DNA of 64,000 nt from Eutreptiella sp. 'Long Island Sound 2002' (Eukaryota; Euglenozoa; Euglenophyceae; Eutreptiales; Eutreptiaceae). The stretch's first letter is position 1; each line of letters begins with the position of its first letter. The position numbers and the translations under genes are program-made. Shown in pieces: positions 42,501-54,243 of the stretch. The notes under the pieces are model-generated. The model made no database searches, had not been told where the DNA came from, and saw only the letters and a program-made list of their open reading frames with translations. Where the stretch lies: the NCBI GenBank assembly GCA_964036045.1, contig OZ038402.1:1395380-1459379 (forward strand), read 5' to 3'.

Positions 42501-45500
42501 GAGAGATCAATATGGCTACATCAGCCCTACCTTCTCGGGGTCCCCATAGTGGGGAGAGATCAATATGGCTACATCAGCCCTACCTTCTCGGGGTCCCCAT
42601 AGTGGGGAGAGATCAATATGGCTACATCAGCCCTACCTTCTCGGGGTCCCCATAGTGGGGAGAGATCAATATGGCTACATCACCCGTGCCTTCTCGGGGT
42701 CCCCATAGTGGGGAGAGATGAATATGGCTACATCACCCCTGCCTTCTCGGGGTCCCCATAGTGGGGAGAGATCAATATGGCTACATCACCCCTGCCTTCT
42801 CGGGGTCCCCATAGTGGGGAGAGATCAATATGGCTGCATGAGCCCTGCTTTCTCGGGGTCCCCATAGTGGGGAGAGATCAATATGGCTACATCAGCTCTG
42901 CCTTCTCGGGGTCCCCATAGTGGGGAGAGATCAATATGGCTACATGAGCCCTGCTTTCTCGGGGTCCCCATAGTGGGGAGAGATCAATATGGCTACATCA
43001 GCCCTGCCTTCTCGGGATCCCCATAGTGGGGAGAGATCAATATGGCTACATCACCCCTACCTTCTCGGGGTCCCCATAGTGGGGAGAGATCAATATGGCT
43101 ACTACATCACCCCTGCTTTCTCGGGGTCCCCATAGTGGGGAGAGATCAATATGGCTACATCAGCCCTACCTTCTCGGGGTCCCCATAGTGGGGAGAGATC
43201 AATATGGCTACTACATCACCCCTGCTTTCTCGGGGTCCCCATAGTGGGGAGAGATCAATATGGCTACATCAGCCCTGCCTTCTCGGGGTCCCCACAGTGG
43301 GAAGAGAGCAATATGGCTACTACATCACCCCTGCTTTCTCGGGGTCCCCATAGTGGGGAGAGATCAATATGGCTACATCACCCCTACCTTCTCGGGGTCC
43401 CCATAGTGGGGAGAGATCAATATGGCTACATGAGCCCTACCTTCTCGGGGTCCCCATAGTGGGGAGAGATCAATATGGCTACTACATCACCCCTGCTTCC
43501 TCGGGGTCCCCATAGTGGGGAGAGATCAATATGGCTACATCAGCCCTGCCTTCTCGGGGTCCCCATAGTGGGGAGAGATCAATATGGCTACATGAGCCCT
43601 GCTTTCTCGGGGTCCCCATAGTGGGGAAAGATCAATATGGCTACATCAGCCCTGCCTTCTCGGGGTCCCCATAGTGGGGAGAGATCAATATGGCTACATC
43701 AGCCCTACCTTCTCGGGGTCCCCATAGTGGGGAGAGATCAATATGGCTACATGAGCCCTACCTTCTCTGGGTCCCCATAGTGGGGAGAGATCAATATGGC
43801 TACATCACCCCCGCCTTCTCGGGGTCGCCTTAGTGGGGAGAGATCAATGTGGCTACATCAGCCCTACCTTCTCTGGGTCCCCATAGTGGGGAGAGATCAA
43901 TATGGCTACATCAGCCCTGCCTTCTCGGGGTCCCCATAGTGGGAAGAGAGCAATATGGCTACTACATCACCCGTGCTTTCTCGGGGTCCCCATAGTGGGG
44001 AGAGATCAATATGGCTACATCACCCCTACCTTCTCGGGGTCCCCATAGTGGGGAGAGATCAATATGGCTACATCACCCCTGCTTTCTTGGGGTCCCCATA
44101 GTGGGGAGAGATCGATATGGTTACATCAGCCCTGCTTCCTCGGGGTCCCCATAGTGGGGAGAGATCAATATGGCTACATCAGCCCTGCCTTCTCGGGGTC
44201 CCCATAGTGGGGAGAGATCAATATGGCTACATGAGCCCTGCCTTCTCGGGGTCCCCATAGTGGGGAGAGATCAATATGGCTACATCACCCCTGCCTTCTC
44301 GGGGTCCCCATAGTGGGGAGAGATCAATATGGCTAGATCACCCCTGCCTTCTCGGGGTCCCCATAGTGGGGAGAGATCAATATGGCTACATCACCCCTAC
44401 CTTCTCGGGGTCCCCATAGTGGGGAGAGATCAATATGGCTACATCACCCCTGCCTTCTCGGGGTCCCCATAGTGGGGAGAGATCAATATGGCTACATCAC
44501 CCCTGCTTTCTCGGGGTCCCCATAGTGGGGAGAGATCAATATGGCTACATCAGCCCTGCTTTCTCGGGGTCCCCATAGTGGGGAGAGATCAATATGGCTA
44601 CATCAGCCCTGCCTTCTCGGGGTCCCCATAGTGGGGAGAGATCAATATGGCTACATCAGCCCTGCCTTCTCGGGGTCCCCATAGTGGGGAGAGATCAATA
44701 TGGCTACATCACCCCTGCCTTTTCGAGGTCCCCATAGTGGGGAGAGATCAATATGGCTACATCAGCCCTACCTTCTCGGGGTCCCCATAGTGGGGAGAGA
44801 TCAATATGGCTACATCACCCCTACGTTCTCGGGGTCCCCATAGTGGGGAGAGATCAATATGGCTACATCACCCCTACCTTCTTGGGGTCCCCATAGTGGG
44901 GAGAGATCAATATGGCTACATCAGCCCTGCTTTCTCGGGGTCCCCATAGTGGGGAGAGATCAATATGGCTACATCAGCCCTGCCTTCTCGGGGTCCCCAT
45001 AGTGGGGAGAGATCAATATGGCTACATCACCCCTGCCTTCTCGAGGTCCCCATAGTGGGGAGAGATCAATATGGCTACATCAGCCCTGCCTTCTCGGGGT
45101 CCCCATAGTGGGGAGAGATCAATATGGCTACATCACCCCTGCCTTCTCGAGGTCCCCATAGTGGAGAGAGATCAATATGGCTACATCAGCCCTGCCTTCT
45201 CGGGGTCCCCATAGTGGGGAGAGATCAATATGGCTACATCACCCCTACCTTCTCGGGGTCCCCATAGTGGGGAGAGATCAATATGGCTACATCACCCCTA
45301 CCTTCTCGGGGTCCCCATAGTGGGGAGAGATCAATATGGCTACATGAGCCCTGCTTTCTCGGGGTCCCCATAGTGGGGAGAGATCAATATGGCTACATCA
45401 GCCCTGCCTTCTCGGGGTCCCCATAGTGGGGAGAGATCAATATGGCTACATCAGCCCTGCTTTCTCGGGGTCCCCATTGTGGGGGAGATCAATATGGCTA

Positions 45501-46440
45501 CATCACCCCTACCTTCTCGGGGTCCCCATAGTGGGGAGAGATCAATATGGCTACATCACCCCTACCTTCTCGGGGTCCCCACAGTGGGGAGAGATCAATA
45601 TGGCTACATGAGCCCTGCTTTCTCGGGGTCCCCATAGTGGGGAGAGATCAATATGGCTACATCAGCCCTGCTTTCTCGGGGTCCCCATAGTGGGGAGAGA
45701 TCAATATGGCTACATCAGCCCTGCCTTCTCGGGGTCCCCATAGTGGGGAGAGATCAATATGGCTACATGAGCCCTGCCTTCTCGGGGTCCCCATAGTGGG
45801 GAGAGATCAATATGGCTACATCACCCCTACCTTCTCGGGGTCCCCATAGTGGGGAGAGATCAATATGGCTACATGAGCCCTGCTTTCTCGGGGTCCCCAT
45901 AGTGGGGAGAGATCAATATGGCTACATCACCCCTGCCTTCTCGGGGTCCCCATAGTGGGCAGATATCAATATGGCTACATCACCCGTGCTTTCTCGGGGT
46001 TCCCATAGTGGGGAGAGATCAATGTGGCTACATCAGCCCTGCCTTCTCGGGGTCCCCATAGTGGGGAGAGATCAATATGGCTACATCAGCCCTGCCTTCT
46101 CGGGGTTCCCATAGTGGGGAGAGATCAATATGGCTACATCAGCCCTGCCTTCTCGGGGTCCCCATAGTGGGGAGAGATCAATATGGCTACATCACCCCTG
46201 CCTTCTCGAGGTCCCCATAGTGGGGAGAGATCAATATGGCTACATCAGCCCTGCCTTCTCGGGGTCCCCATAGTGGGGAGAGATCAATATGGCTACATCA
46301 TCCCTACCTTCTCGGGGTCCCCATAGTGGGGAGAGATCAATATGGCTACATCACCCCTGCCTTCTTGGGGTCCCCATAGTGGGGAGAGATCAATATGGCT
46401 ACATCAGCCCTGCCTTCTCGAGGTCCCCATAGTAGGGATA
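33545..46440. repeat. 53-bp satellite array, about 240 copies (12.9 kb)
   Basis: Monomer of 53 bp: GGGGTCCCCATAGTGGGGAG, then AGATCAATATGGCTACATCA, then CCCCTGCCTTCTC. Frequent variants: CAGCCCT or GAGCCCT for CACCCCT, CTTTC for CCTTC, GTGG for ATGG, and a 56-bp form with ACTAC for AC. Each monomer carries TCCCC-ATAGT-GGGGA, a 5-bp stem with a 5-nt loop. Higher-order repetition is visible: a 23-monomer block repeats at 1225 bp (39.2 and 40.4 kb, with a third diverged copy at 41.7 kb), and a 483-bp block repeats at 36.7 and 37.2 kb. All ORFs in it are repeat artefacts. Confidence 0.97.
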
Positions 46441-46875
46441 AATCAACCTAAAAGTGAATGGATGTGGTGGAAATGAGCAAAAAATATGTGAAAAAGGGTA
46501 AATATCCAAATATACCACATCCCCAATGCAAAAGAGGCATCAAAATATCCGTTTTCAAACATGAATGTGTCCCCAACATGGGGACAAAAAATGCGGAAAA
46601 TGGGGGGAACTTGGGGAAACTAAAGGGAAATTTTGCCCGGCGCGCCCAGCGTGCTAACGTACAACACAGGAGTTGACACCAAACGAGTTTCATAAGGGGC
46701 GAATGAGAGGACACCCCACAGAGAACACTGAAAACAGTTCCAGAGGGGACAAACAGAAGTTGGCGATCGAACGACGGAAGGTGGTGCCGAGTGCTTGTGC
46801 AAGGGGGTTGGACAGTTGCTCGTCTTACACTGCCCGCCGCCGCTGAGTACTAATTCGGCGATTTTTAGCCGCTCT
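46441..46875. other. No supported gene
   Basis: The satellite ends abruptly with a degenerate last unit. The following AT-rich stretch holds no recognised feature. Confidence 0.5.
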
Positions 46876-47010
46876 TGAACCGCAGGAGAGAGACAGATAG
46901 ACAGACAAACAGACACAGACAGACAGACAGAGAGAGCAGTGGACAGAGCGAGAGGGAGGGAGAGTGCGCGCGCGCACGCATGAGAGAGAGAGCGCGTGCG
47001 CGAGCGAGCG

Positions 47011-47055
<45 letters not shown>

Positions 47056-47110
47056 AAGAGAGAGAACGGGAGATATTGAGCGCACGCGCCAGAGAGCGAG
47101 AGCGAAAGTG

Positions 47111-47164
<54 letters not shown>

Positions 47165-47215
47165 GAAGAGCGAGAGAGAGAGAGAGGGAGAGTGCACGAG
47201 AGAGGGAAGGGAAGG
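46876..47215. repeat. (GA)n / (ACAG)n simple-repeat region
   Basis: Mixed AGAC, GA and GCGA runs over about 340 bp. Leu-Ser-rich minus-strand frames across it are artefacts. Confidence 0.9.
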
Positions 47216-47216
47216 G

Positions 47217-47774
47217 TGGGAGAGTTGCTCCTGCAACACCACCCAGCCCCCCATCCCACAACCCCCTCGCCGCCCTCTGCGCCCTGTCCCCCACTCTCCG
47301 CCGGACCTGTGGCCTGTTGCAGTGGATGATGTCGTCGGTGGGGCTGCAGACAGAAGACGTGTGGGGGCCTTGGGGGCCAGGACCAGGGCCATGCCCCAGC
47401 CAGCCACCCCCAAGGCCACCATCTGCAACACCACATGCAGGACCGGGGCCTGCCTGGCCAGGCCTGGCGGCGGGCTGCGCGGGTCCATGTGGCTCCTGGA
47501 GAAAGGAGATGGCGGAGGCCCTTGGGACACAGGGGTGGGGGCACAGGCACTGCACAGCATGGGGGTCATGATGTTGCAGGGCAGGGGCGCTTTTGGGGCG
47601 GTTCTGCACAGCGCCCAGTAGTAAGTTAGCTTTCCCATGACCACCCACCACCGGGGGAGCATATGTCCACAAGGCTGCCAAATCTGCCAAAGAATTTTGG
47701 CCACCCTGTCCTTTGCCACGCTTCACCGGCCTTTTGCCCTTGCCAGAATCACTGTCCCCAGAAGTAGACGACAT
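47217..47774 (-). CDS. Hypothetical ORF, possibly part of a mobile element
   Basis: A minus-strand frame starts at ATG 47774 in a reasonable eukaryotic context (CCAAAATGT). It encodes MSSTSGDSDSGKGKRPVKRG, a Ser/Asp then Lys/Arg-rich start, followed by NSLADLAALWTYAPPVVGG and then Pro/Gly-rich sequence that becomes low-complexity and runs into the (CT)n tract. I recognise no family. The low-complexity part is unlikely to be coding, so a true exon, if any, would end around 47.6 kb. Confidence 0.2.
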
Positions 47775-48565
47775 TTTGGGAACACAAAAACAGAAAAGCG
47801 TCCTGCCACATAAATGACATGCAGGACAGATGAGAACACGGAAACATACAGTGTGCCTAGTGACAGCAAAGGGAGAGAAAGATTTTTCCTCAGGGGAAAA
47901 TTGAAAATTTTGAATAGAGGCATCACTGAAAAATTGCGGTAAAATTGCGGTAAATTGCGGTAAATTGCGGACCTCAATCCCCCCCCCCCCCCCCAGCACA
48001 AGGCAAAACAGCAGATTCAGACAGCAATCTGGCATTTTCGGTGTGAAACATAGTTTGTTTTAACTTGTTATCTGAGTTTGGAGACTGAGTAAGAATCTGA
48101 GCAGTGTTGTGTATGGGAACACAGTGGATACTGCAGCCACCTTGGCCAATGGGGGGGAATGGGAAAAAAAAAGCCTACTTTTTGCACTGCTCGGCACAGT
48201 GCACGGTACACCCCACTTAGGGGCTGGATATTGTCAGGCATTCTTGTATGCACAAACAAAGGTCAGCACTCTTCAATGCATGGCAACCTCCCATGCACAA
48301 ACAACATACAGCACCTGCCCATGTATAAACAATACAGCACGCTTCCATGTACAAACGACATATGCAAAAACAACATATGGCATGCTACCGTGCACAAACA
48401 ACATAAAGGCGGTGACTTACGCTTTGCACATCCATTTTCACCTACTTTCACTCCATGTCGACCCATTTTCGCCCCTAACCTTGTCCTTTGTAGGCGGATA
48501 TTGGCTTATGATGATGGAAATCACCTGACCAGTACATTCAGACAGGTTTCTTCAGCTACTAACCC

Positions 48566-48809
48566 CCCCCCCCCCCGTAGTGGTCGTCTGTGCCAAGTGT
48601 GGAGAGCCAAGGCCCTGGAGGCCAGGCTCTCCACGTACTCGAACGGGTACTGCACAAGATATTCAAAGGCGTCGGTGACGTTCTGCAAAACGGTCGAGGA
48701 GGACCTGATCTGCAGCCCCCCGTACGCGGGGCACACGTCCGCGGGCGGCTGCAGCGCGTGCGTGGCCACGGCGCCGTCGGGGTCCAGCTCGCCGTACGCG
48801 GCGAAGACC
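48566..48809 (-). pseudogene. Isolated alpha-2-macroglobulin-like exon without thioester residues
   Basis: After an acceptor GCACACAG, the frame encodes VFAAYGELDPDGAVATHALQ, then AYGGLQIRSSSTVLQNVTDA, then YLVQYPFEYVESLASRALAL. This matches the start of the thioester domain of large alpha-2-macroglobulin-like proteins, where the conserved core is Y-P-[FY]-x-C-x-E-Q-x-x-S-R. Here the reactive Cys is Tyr (TAC) and the Gln is Ser, so no thioester could form. The 3' end is unclear: no canonical donor is seen until GGGTTAGT after a poly-G run. No neighbouring exons of the family were found, so this is a fragment or a diverged, thioester-less member. Confidence 0.55.
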
Positions 48810-48954
48810 CTGTGTGCAAGGTGCGTACAGAAATCATCCCCATACAGCCAGCACCAACTTGCTGATGGCCCAGGCTGTGGTGTCCGGTTTTGAACCAACC
48901 TGCATGATCCTGACCCCATGCTAGACTCACTCACTTCACTCGTGCTCCACCATG

Positions 48955-49024
48955 ACAATTGCAACGTACTTTGCCTTGCTGCTCGGCAGCGCAAACCAGG
49001 CCTGCACCGAATGTTGCCTGGGGA
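48955..49024 (-). repeat. Dispersed repeat copy A (QHSxxxWFAL-type)
   Basis: One of three related segments (others at 59779-59843 and 60280-60346). On the minus strand it translates as PRQHSVQAWFALPSSKAKYV. The corresponding frames of the other copies give QHSEPIWFALQCGKAKQC and QHSALIWFALQCSKSKQC. Confidence 0.6.
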
Positions 49025-49676
49025 TCACCACTGTCAAGCCCCCCAAGGCTGTGGAGAGACCACCCCATACCATGGTTAGCTCTCGCCAACCATGGCTGAT
49101 GGCCCGGGTGGGGGAGGGGTTACACCTCAGCATATTTGACCTGATGGCCTGGGTGGGGGAGGGTTTACACCTCAGCATATTTGACCCGCCATAAAGAGGG
49201 TGCCCCTCCCAGCTATATGGCTGTGAGCTGGGCTGGTGCTGATCACAAAGTTATTTAGGCCCTCGATTTTAGAGTGATTCTATGTTGACCCTCTCATGGA
49301 ACATTGTTGTTTACTGACGTTGTTTGTCATTGAGAACCCCAAGCATTATGCTTCTAGCACAAATATTGTTCCAAATTCTGTATTTGGCGGGTCAAACCTT
49401 TAGTTCGTGATCCAAACTAAATGTACGTTGCGTTCAAACCACATTTCACTTTTTGAGTTCAAACTTTGGATTGCATTCGTGTTCGGAGGCAGATCTATGC
49501 ACCATTCCATACCCTCCGCTGCTGACTGGCGAATCTTGGTTGCAAGGGCAGGCTGGGAACCTGTCATTCCCAGCTTAAGCATCGTCTATGTCATGTCTTC
49601 TTCTGTCATGTGGGCGGCATGTGAATGAACCGGCGAGTTCATCGGTCAGCCCGGGGATTTACGGGTGTTTACAGTA
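49025..49676. other. No supported gene
   Basis: Contains a short direct repeat, GATGGCCYGGGTGGGGGAGG with TTACACCTCAGCATATTTGA, at about 49098 and 49142 (44-bp period). Otherwise featureless. Confidence 0.45.
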
Positions 49677-49775
49677 CTTTTGGCACCCGGCACCCACCTT
49701 GTGTAAATTGGTGTAAATTTTCCCAAAAGTGGCATAAATTTCCTTCAAAAAGTGTAAATTTAAGAAAAGGACGGT
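49677..49775 (+). repeat. Dispersed GTAAATTT-rich element, copy 1
   Basis: Starts with GGCACCCGGCACCCACC and continues with several GTAAATT units and AAAAGTGGCATAAATTTC. A similar segment lies in reverse orientation at 52127-52235. Confidence 0.5.
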
Positions 49776-50625
49776 GTCACTCAACAGCTCAACCAATGTG
49801 CAAAACTCAGAAAAAACTAATGTAGAGTTTTGTGATTGGTTGCTTGGGCCTTGTGACCCCAAGTGGCGTTTTCCCACCGTTTGCATGGTTGGTTTGGTGT
49901 TTGGATTAGAAAATGTGTGTATACATACTTATATATACCGGCAGGCAGGGTTTGTTTTAGGTGGGTTTGCCCAAGCACTGCTGGGGGGTAGAGGGGGTCA
50001 CGGGGGATGGGGAATGCACCATGGACCCAGGCTGTGGTCCAAATTTTGTCTTGCCACAAGGGCAAAAAGATGGTGAAAAATTCAGAAGCAAAGGGCAAAA
50101 ATTTTGGTGCACTCTGAGCAGGGGAAGGGGGTCGTTGCGGCGGGGGTGGGGGTACATGCGTTAGTTTCGCTGTATGTTGTTAGTTTACAGTGTGTGGCAG
50201 GGTGAGTGGATACATACATAGGTTACAAACAAGAGTTACACAATTAGTTTAGCAATTTTCTTTCTGGGGGGGTGGGGAAGCAAGCATAACAGGACAAAAG
50301 GTTAGCAAGTTAGAGGCAAGTTAAAACAAGCTGCACAACAAAAAAATAGAATGCGGCACTGCTCGCCGCTGATTGCTGCGAGGCATCATTGTTTGACGCC
50401 TCGCAGCCATAACTCCAAGGCCTCGGGCTCCTCTTCCATCCACGCCTCCAATCCTTCGGGAGGCTTGAGGTGCTCCAATGTAGGACCTGCAGTAGAAAGA
50501 GAACAGGTGTTATTAATACTGAGCAGTGGCAGTTACCCTGCAAAAAGCACAGATTACATACCAGGCAGTGGCTGTTACAAGGGGCACTAGCAGGGCAGGA
50601 CACAGGCAACAACAAACAGGCAGGC
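49776..50625. other. No supported gene
   Basis: AT-richer sequence with short unrelated frames only. Confidence 0.45.
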
Positions 50626-50740
50626 AATTTCAGAATGCAGTTGCAGGCAGTGCAGGCAGTCAATTTCAGAATGCAGCCGCAGGCAGTGCAGGCAGGCAAT
50701 TTCAGAATGCAGTCGCAGACAGTGCATGCAGTCAATTTTA
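50626..50740. repeat. 36-bp tandem repeat, about three copies
   Basis: Units begin CAATTTCAGAATGCAGTTGC and end in GCAGGCAGTGCAGGCAG-type sequence. They start at about 50626, 50662 and 50698, with a partial fourth. Confidence 0.8.
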
Positions 50741-50989
50741 GCAAACAGGCAATCACAGGTACGCACACCTGTGGGATTTTCAATATCTTCAACCGCCGCC
50801 ACGTCTGGTTTTTGGGTGTTGTGTGCAGAGTAGCAAAGTGCAAGCGAGACGGCATGTGTCCCGCACTTTTGGTGCCTGGCAATTTTGTGCCACCTAATGC
50901 CGGTGATACCACCAATCCACTCCGGTTGGGCTGCCAATTGGGGATGTGCACGGCATGCCGCACACCACATCACCCCGTTCTGATACTTC

Positions 50990-51325
50990 AACTAGGGGCG
51001 CCCTGATTGCCATGAAATGTGGAAAGTAAGAAATTTGGTAGGGGGAGGGCAAGGCGGGCATGTGGGTGGAGCACATTGGAGACACAAACCATCAAGTGCA
51101 CATTCAACATGCACATAGCATTTGCATTGCCTGCATTGTTGGGTATCAGTGTTACACAACCTCTGCAGGCACATGCAAAACACCAACGGTGCCCCTCACC
51201 CCCACCGTGACAAAGCAATGCTCATGGACACCCCTCTTGCATTGCGAGCATGAGCTGGTCACCCCACACAGCTTGCCACGGCAACTACTGCAATATGACG
51301 CACCCAAAACTTCGACAAAGCTGCC
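50990..51325 (-). pseudogene. Tandem Cys/His zinc-finger ORF, frameshifted
   Basis: One minus-strand frame encodes YCSSCRGKLCGVTSSCSQCK then RGVHEHCF. A second frame, shifted by one base, encodes RLCNTDTQQCRQCKCYVHVE then CALDGLCLQC and PPTCPPC. The two halves align (L-C-x5/6-C-x-Q-C-K-x2-V-H-x2-C), so they look like tandem zinc fingers split by one indel in a G-rich stretch near 51200. Upstream in the same sense (51576-51259) is an unrecognised Pro-rich frame (AQWQEFSTPAAALRHIKAEG). Could be a broken transposon protein or a host gene with a homopolymer sequence error. Confidence 0.4.
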
Positions 51326-51556
51326 GATGGATTGCGTCGTAGTGGGAGGGGAGGCGGCTTGGGACTGTGGGGGTTGCTGTGGCGCGGCGGCGGCGGCGGG
51401 GGGTTGTATGATAACTCAAAGCCATTGCGGGGCTTGGAGTTCTTGGCGGCGCGCTCGATCTGCACTTGCTGCAGCGTCGAGGGTGCACCTTCGGCCTTGA
51501 TGTGGCGGAGGGCGGCGGCGGGTGTAGAGAATTCTTGCCACTGGGCGTCCGCTTTT

Positions 51557-51830
51557 TGCTTGCGAACCCACATCACATGACAAAAACCGCCACAACAAAC
51601 AGCAATGTGGAAGCAGCCCTACCAGCAAACCAATTGCTAAGATTGGAAATCTTATAACATGCAAAGTACTCAGGGTTGGTCATTAACATGGAAATTCTTG
51701 CGACCCCACTGCTTGCGCACCCACGTCACATGACAAAGAGCACCAAAACAAACAGCAATGTACAACCTTCACTGCAACCAAGGCAATTGCTAAATATGTA
51801 AATGTTAAAACATGCAAAGTACTCCAATTC
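51557..51830. repeat. Direct duplication, about 155 bp apart
   Basis: CACATCACATGACAAA…AACAAACAGCAATGT…ACATGCAAAGTACTC at 51570-51670 recurs at 51724-51825 with about 80% similarity. ACATGCAAAGTACT appears a third time near 52107. Confidence 0.7.
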
Positions 51831-52126
51831 AATGGGGGTAAGACGCACTATGTAACCACCGGCGTCCGCCCTTGCACGCACCACACTCGAGCCGGGCTAG
51901 CTCTCGAGAGTGGGATCTCCAGCACGCAACAAACAACATTTGTATAGCGGCTCGTCTTGCGGAATCTGGCGCTCAAAGCATGGACGGTTTGATGAAGCTA
52001 GCTAGATCCCTGAAAAATTTGACACACCAAAGAAGAATTTACAAATTTCCATGTTCAATACTAACAATTGTAGACCTCCTACATATCTAAATATCCACCT
52101 AATAACATGCAAAGTACTTGGGTTCC
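51831..52126. other. No supported gene
   Basis: No ORF with recognisable domains. Confidence 0.45.
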
Positions 52127-52235
52127 TCAATTTACACCGAATTTACAGAAATTTACAGAAATTTACGCCACTTTTTGAGAAATTTACAAAAATTTACGTA
52201 ATTTACAACGTAAATTGGATTTGGCACCCAGCACC
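52127..52235 (-). repeat. Dispersed GTAAATTT-rich element, copy 2 (inverted)
   Basis: Reverse-complement relative of 49677-49775. Repeated AAATTTAC units, CCACTTTTTGAGAAATTTAC, and a GGTGCTGGGTGCC end opposite GGCACCC…GCACC. Confidence 0.5.
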
Positions 52236-52900
52236 GCACCGGTTTTTTCCCGGGCTGCCATCGGATAACAGGACTTCCTGTTTTTTTTTTTTTTGTTCCG
52301 ACACTGGTGAGTTCAGCCATCAAGGCAGACAGTGTGCTTAGGCAACAGTGGCCTAAAGGTATGCACAGCAAAGTCAGCTTAGCCACTGGGTCGGATGCGG
52401 GTGAGGCAGTTCTCCACAGAGGGAGAGCCCAATGAGGGCGCAGGACCTGTATGTACCGTACACTCCATGCAGGTGGTGGGGCCTGCCACGACCACAGAGG
52501 GTCAACACCTAGAAAAACTGCGAAGTTACGACTGCATCAAAACTAAAGAGCAACTAACCATCAGGAACTAACAATCAGGACAAACAGGGGGCCCCTAGTG
52601 CAGAATCGAAAGACTCATACACCGGGGTGGAAAGTGAAGCAGGCTGAATCACTCAGGCGGGTCCATACCGCAGAGTCGGGTACTGGGGCAGCCTCAGAAG
52701 CTTATCTCCCGAATGGGGGACCCAGTGAGTTGGGTGAAAGGGAGGTCAGCGCCTTCTCTGTTGGGCGACCCTGTAAGTTGGACAGCAGTCGGGCTGGGGG
52801 GTTGTAGGCACCGTCGCTTGCGGACACGGGTATCGGGGGACAACAGGCGCCGGCGCTTCAACTGTAGAACGCGCAGGGCCGCTAACTCGCTCTCCAGATA
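52236..52900. other. No supported gene
   Basis: Contains a T-run (52279-52294). Short repeats of the type GGGTGAAAGGGAGGTCAGCG occur near 52730. No gene recognised. Confidence 0.4.
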
Positions 52901-54243
52901 CTAACCCTTCTCGCGCCAAGCTACCTCCTGCCAGTGTTCTGTGACTGTGACCCAGTGGGCCCACTGACGCGCCAAGAGACGCCCAGTACTGAGGCCAACG
53001 TACTGGGAGTGTATCTGTCGCTTCAGGGCACCTGCCGATTTGTACGCCGCCCTATGGCAAGAGTGAATCAGTTCTACATACGAAGCTCGGATAGACCGGG
53101 ACGTGCCGGAGAAGGTTGCCCTGTACAAGCACTCAGCCTCCGTCATGCAACTGTGGAGCCACTGCTCGTGGACCCGAATGCGGTAGATCATCATGGAGGC
53201 CCATGTCATATAATTCTGATGGAACATGGATGCATGGTGCAGAGTGGCACCTCCGATGGTGCGTGTCTGGCGCTGGTACACCCCCAGGAGGGTGGTAATC
53301 AGCGTGAGCGTAGGAAGGTAGGAGAGGGTGTAAGTATGGTATGCGAGCAGGGCACGAGCCATATTCACCTTGGCATGCATGGCACCCTGAAAGCAAGACG
53401 CGCGGAACAGGTACCGGGCTAACAGTAGCGGGGCCCTCCATGCCGAGACCATCACGCGCAACCAGACGGTGGTCTTGCAGGCCATATGAAGGAAAAGTGT
53501 ATGGGATCTGTGGTGTGCCTGTAGGTCACGGCGCATGTCTCTCCAGAGGGTGTGTAACTGAGCCACAGACCTCATGAGGAAAACCTCCTCCAGGAGACCC
53601 GGATGAGTCACGGGGGGTCGGTGGGGGCCTGGATTGGAGGAGGTGAGCGGGCGAGACACATAGTCGTGGACCCTGGCCTGAAGAGGCAGACTCAGAGAAG
53701 CGGGGAGACGGAGGAGCGTACAGACCGTGTTGTAAGAGTGAGGCTGCTGCAAAAAGTGTGACGCACGAGCGTCAGGGAACGACCATCAAATAACATGACT
53801 TCCAGTCCAGCGTATGTCCCTGTGACAGCAGTCTGGTCAACAAACGGGCAGGTTCCAAACGCTGTGCAATGGAAAAAGATGTGTGCAGAATCACGAAAAA
53901 TTCCTTCCGGTGACCGTATGTATCCTACAGTGATCTCGTCAGGAGAGAGAAAGCACGAAGAATTATTCAACCGAGTATCACACCACTGTGGGAGGGTATT
54001 GGAATTCCTGAGTTCAACCACAACATCTATGCGTTCCGGTTGGAGGTTGGTGTGTAGAACATTAACTGCTTTGACGCATGGCGTGACCTCTGTGTCCTTT
54101 GCCACTAGTAAAAAGTTTGCTTGATAATTCAGGAAATGTTGCGACATATCATCAGCAGCGAAATCGGTGATACCTCTGCAGCTCTTCGGTGATATGTTGA
54201 GAAGGCCACAGTAGACTATAGCACCGCAAAATTCTGCAACCAA
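52901..54243 (-). pseudogene. Retroelement C-terminal remnant with zinc knuckle
   Basis: Two overlapping minus-strand frames that continue one another after a shift near 53.74 kb. The first (54243-53692) contains FRDSAHIFFHCTAFGTCPF, which fits the D-S-x-x-H-x-x-x-x-C zinc knuckle following RT in non-LTR elements. The second (53752-52901, 283 codons) is helix-rich with many Trp/His/Arg residues (LHTLWRDMRRDLQAHHRSHT, RQWAHWVTVTEHWQEVAW) and ends at a stop. No RT palm is present. Assignment rests on the knuckle and the adjoining helices; a host gene fragment is possible. Confidence 0.4.

Noticed and set aside
33545-46440. Open frames with repeating GVPIVGRDQYGY-type peptides, and superficial resemblance to a CRISPR array
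   Set aside because: The frames follow the 53-bp monomer and exist only where stop codons happen to be absent. There are no unique spacers between identical repeats; the whole 53-bp unit is repeated.
46865-47719. Leu-Ser-rich minus-strand ORFs
   Set aside because: They are produced by (CT)n runs, and the same composition appears in the host gene's (CT)n intron 3.
49400-49582. Peptide DLPPNTNAIQSLNS, recalling the L-P-P-N-T block of pogo/Tigger transposases
   Set aside because: Only four residues match and no catalytic Asp context is present nearby.
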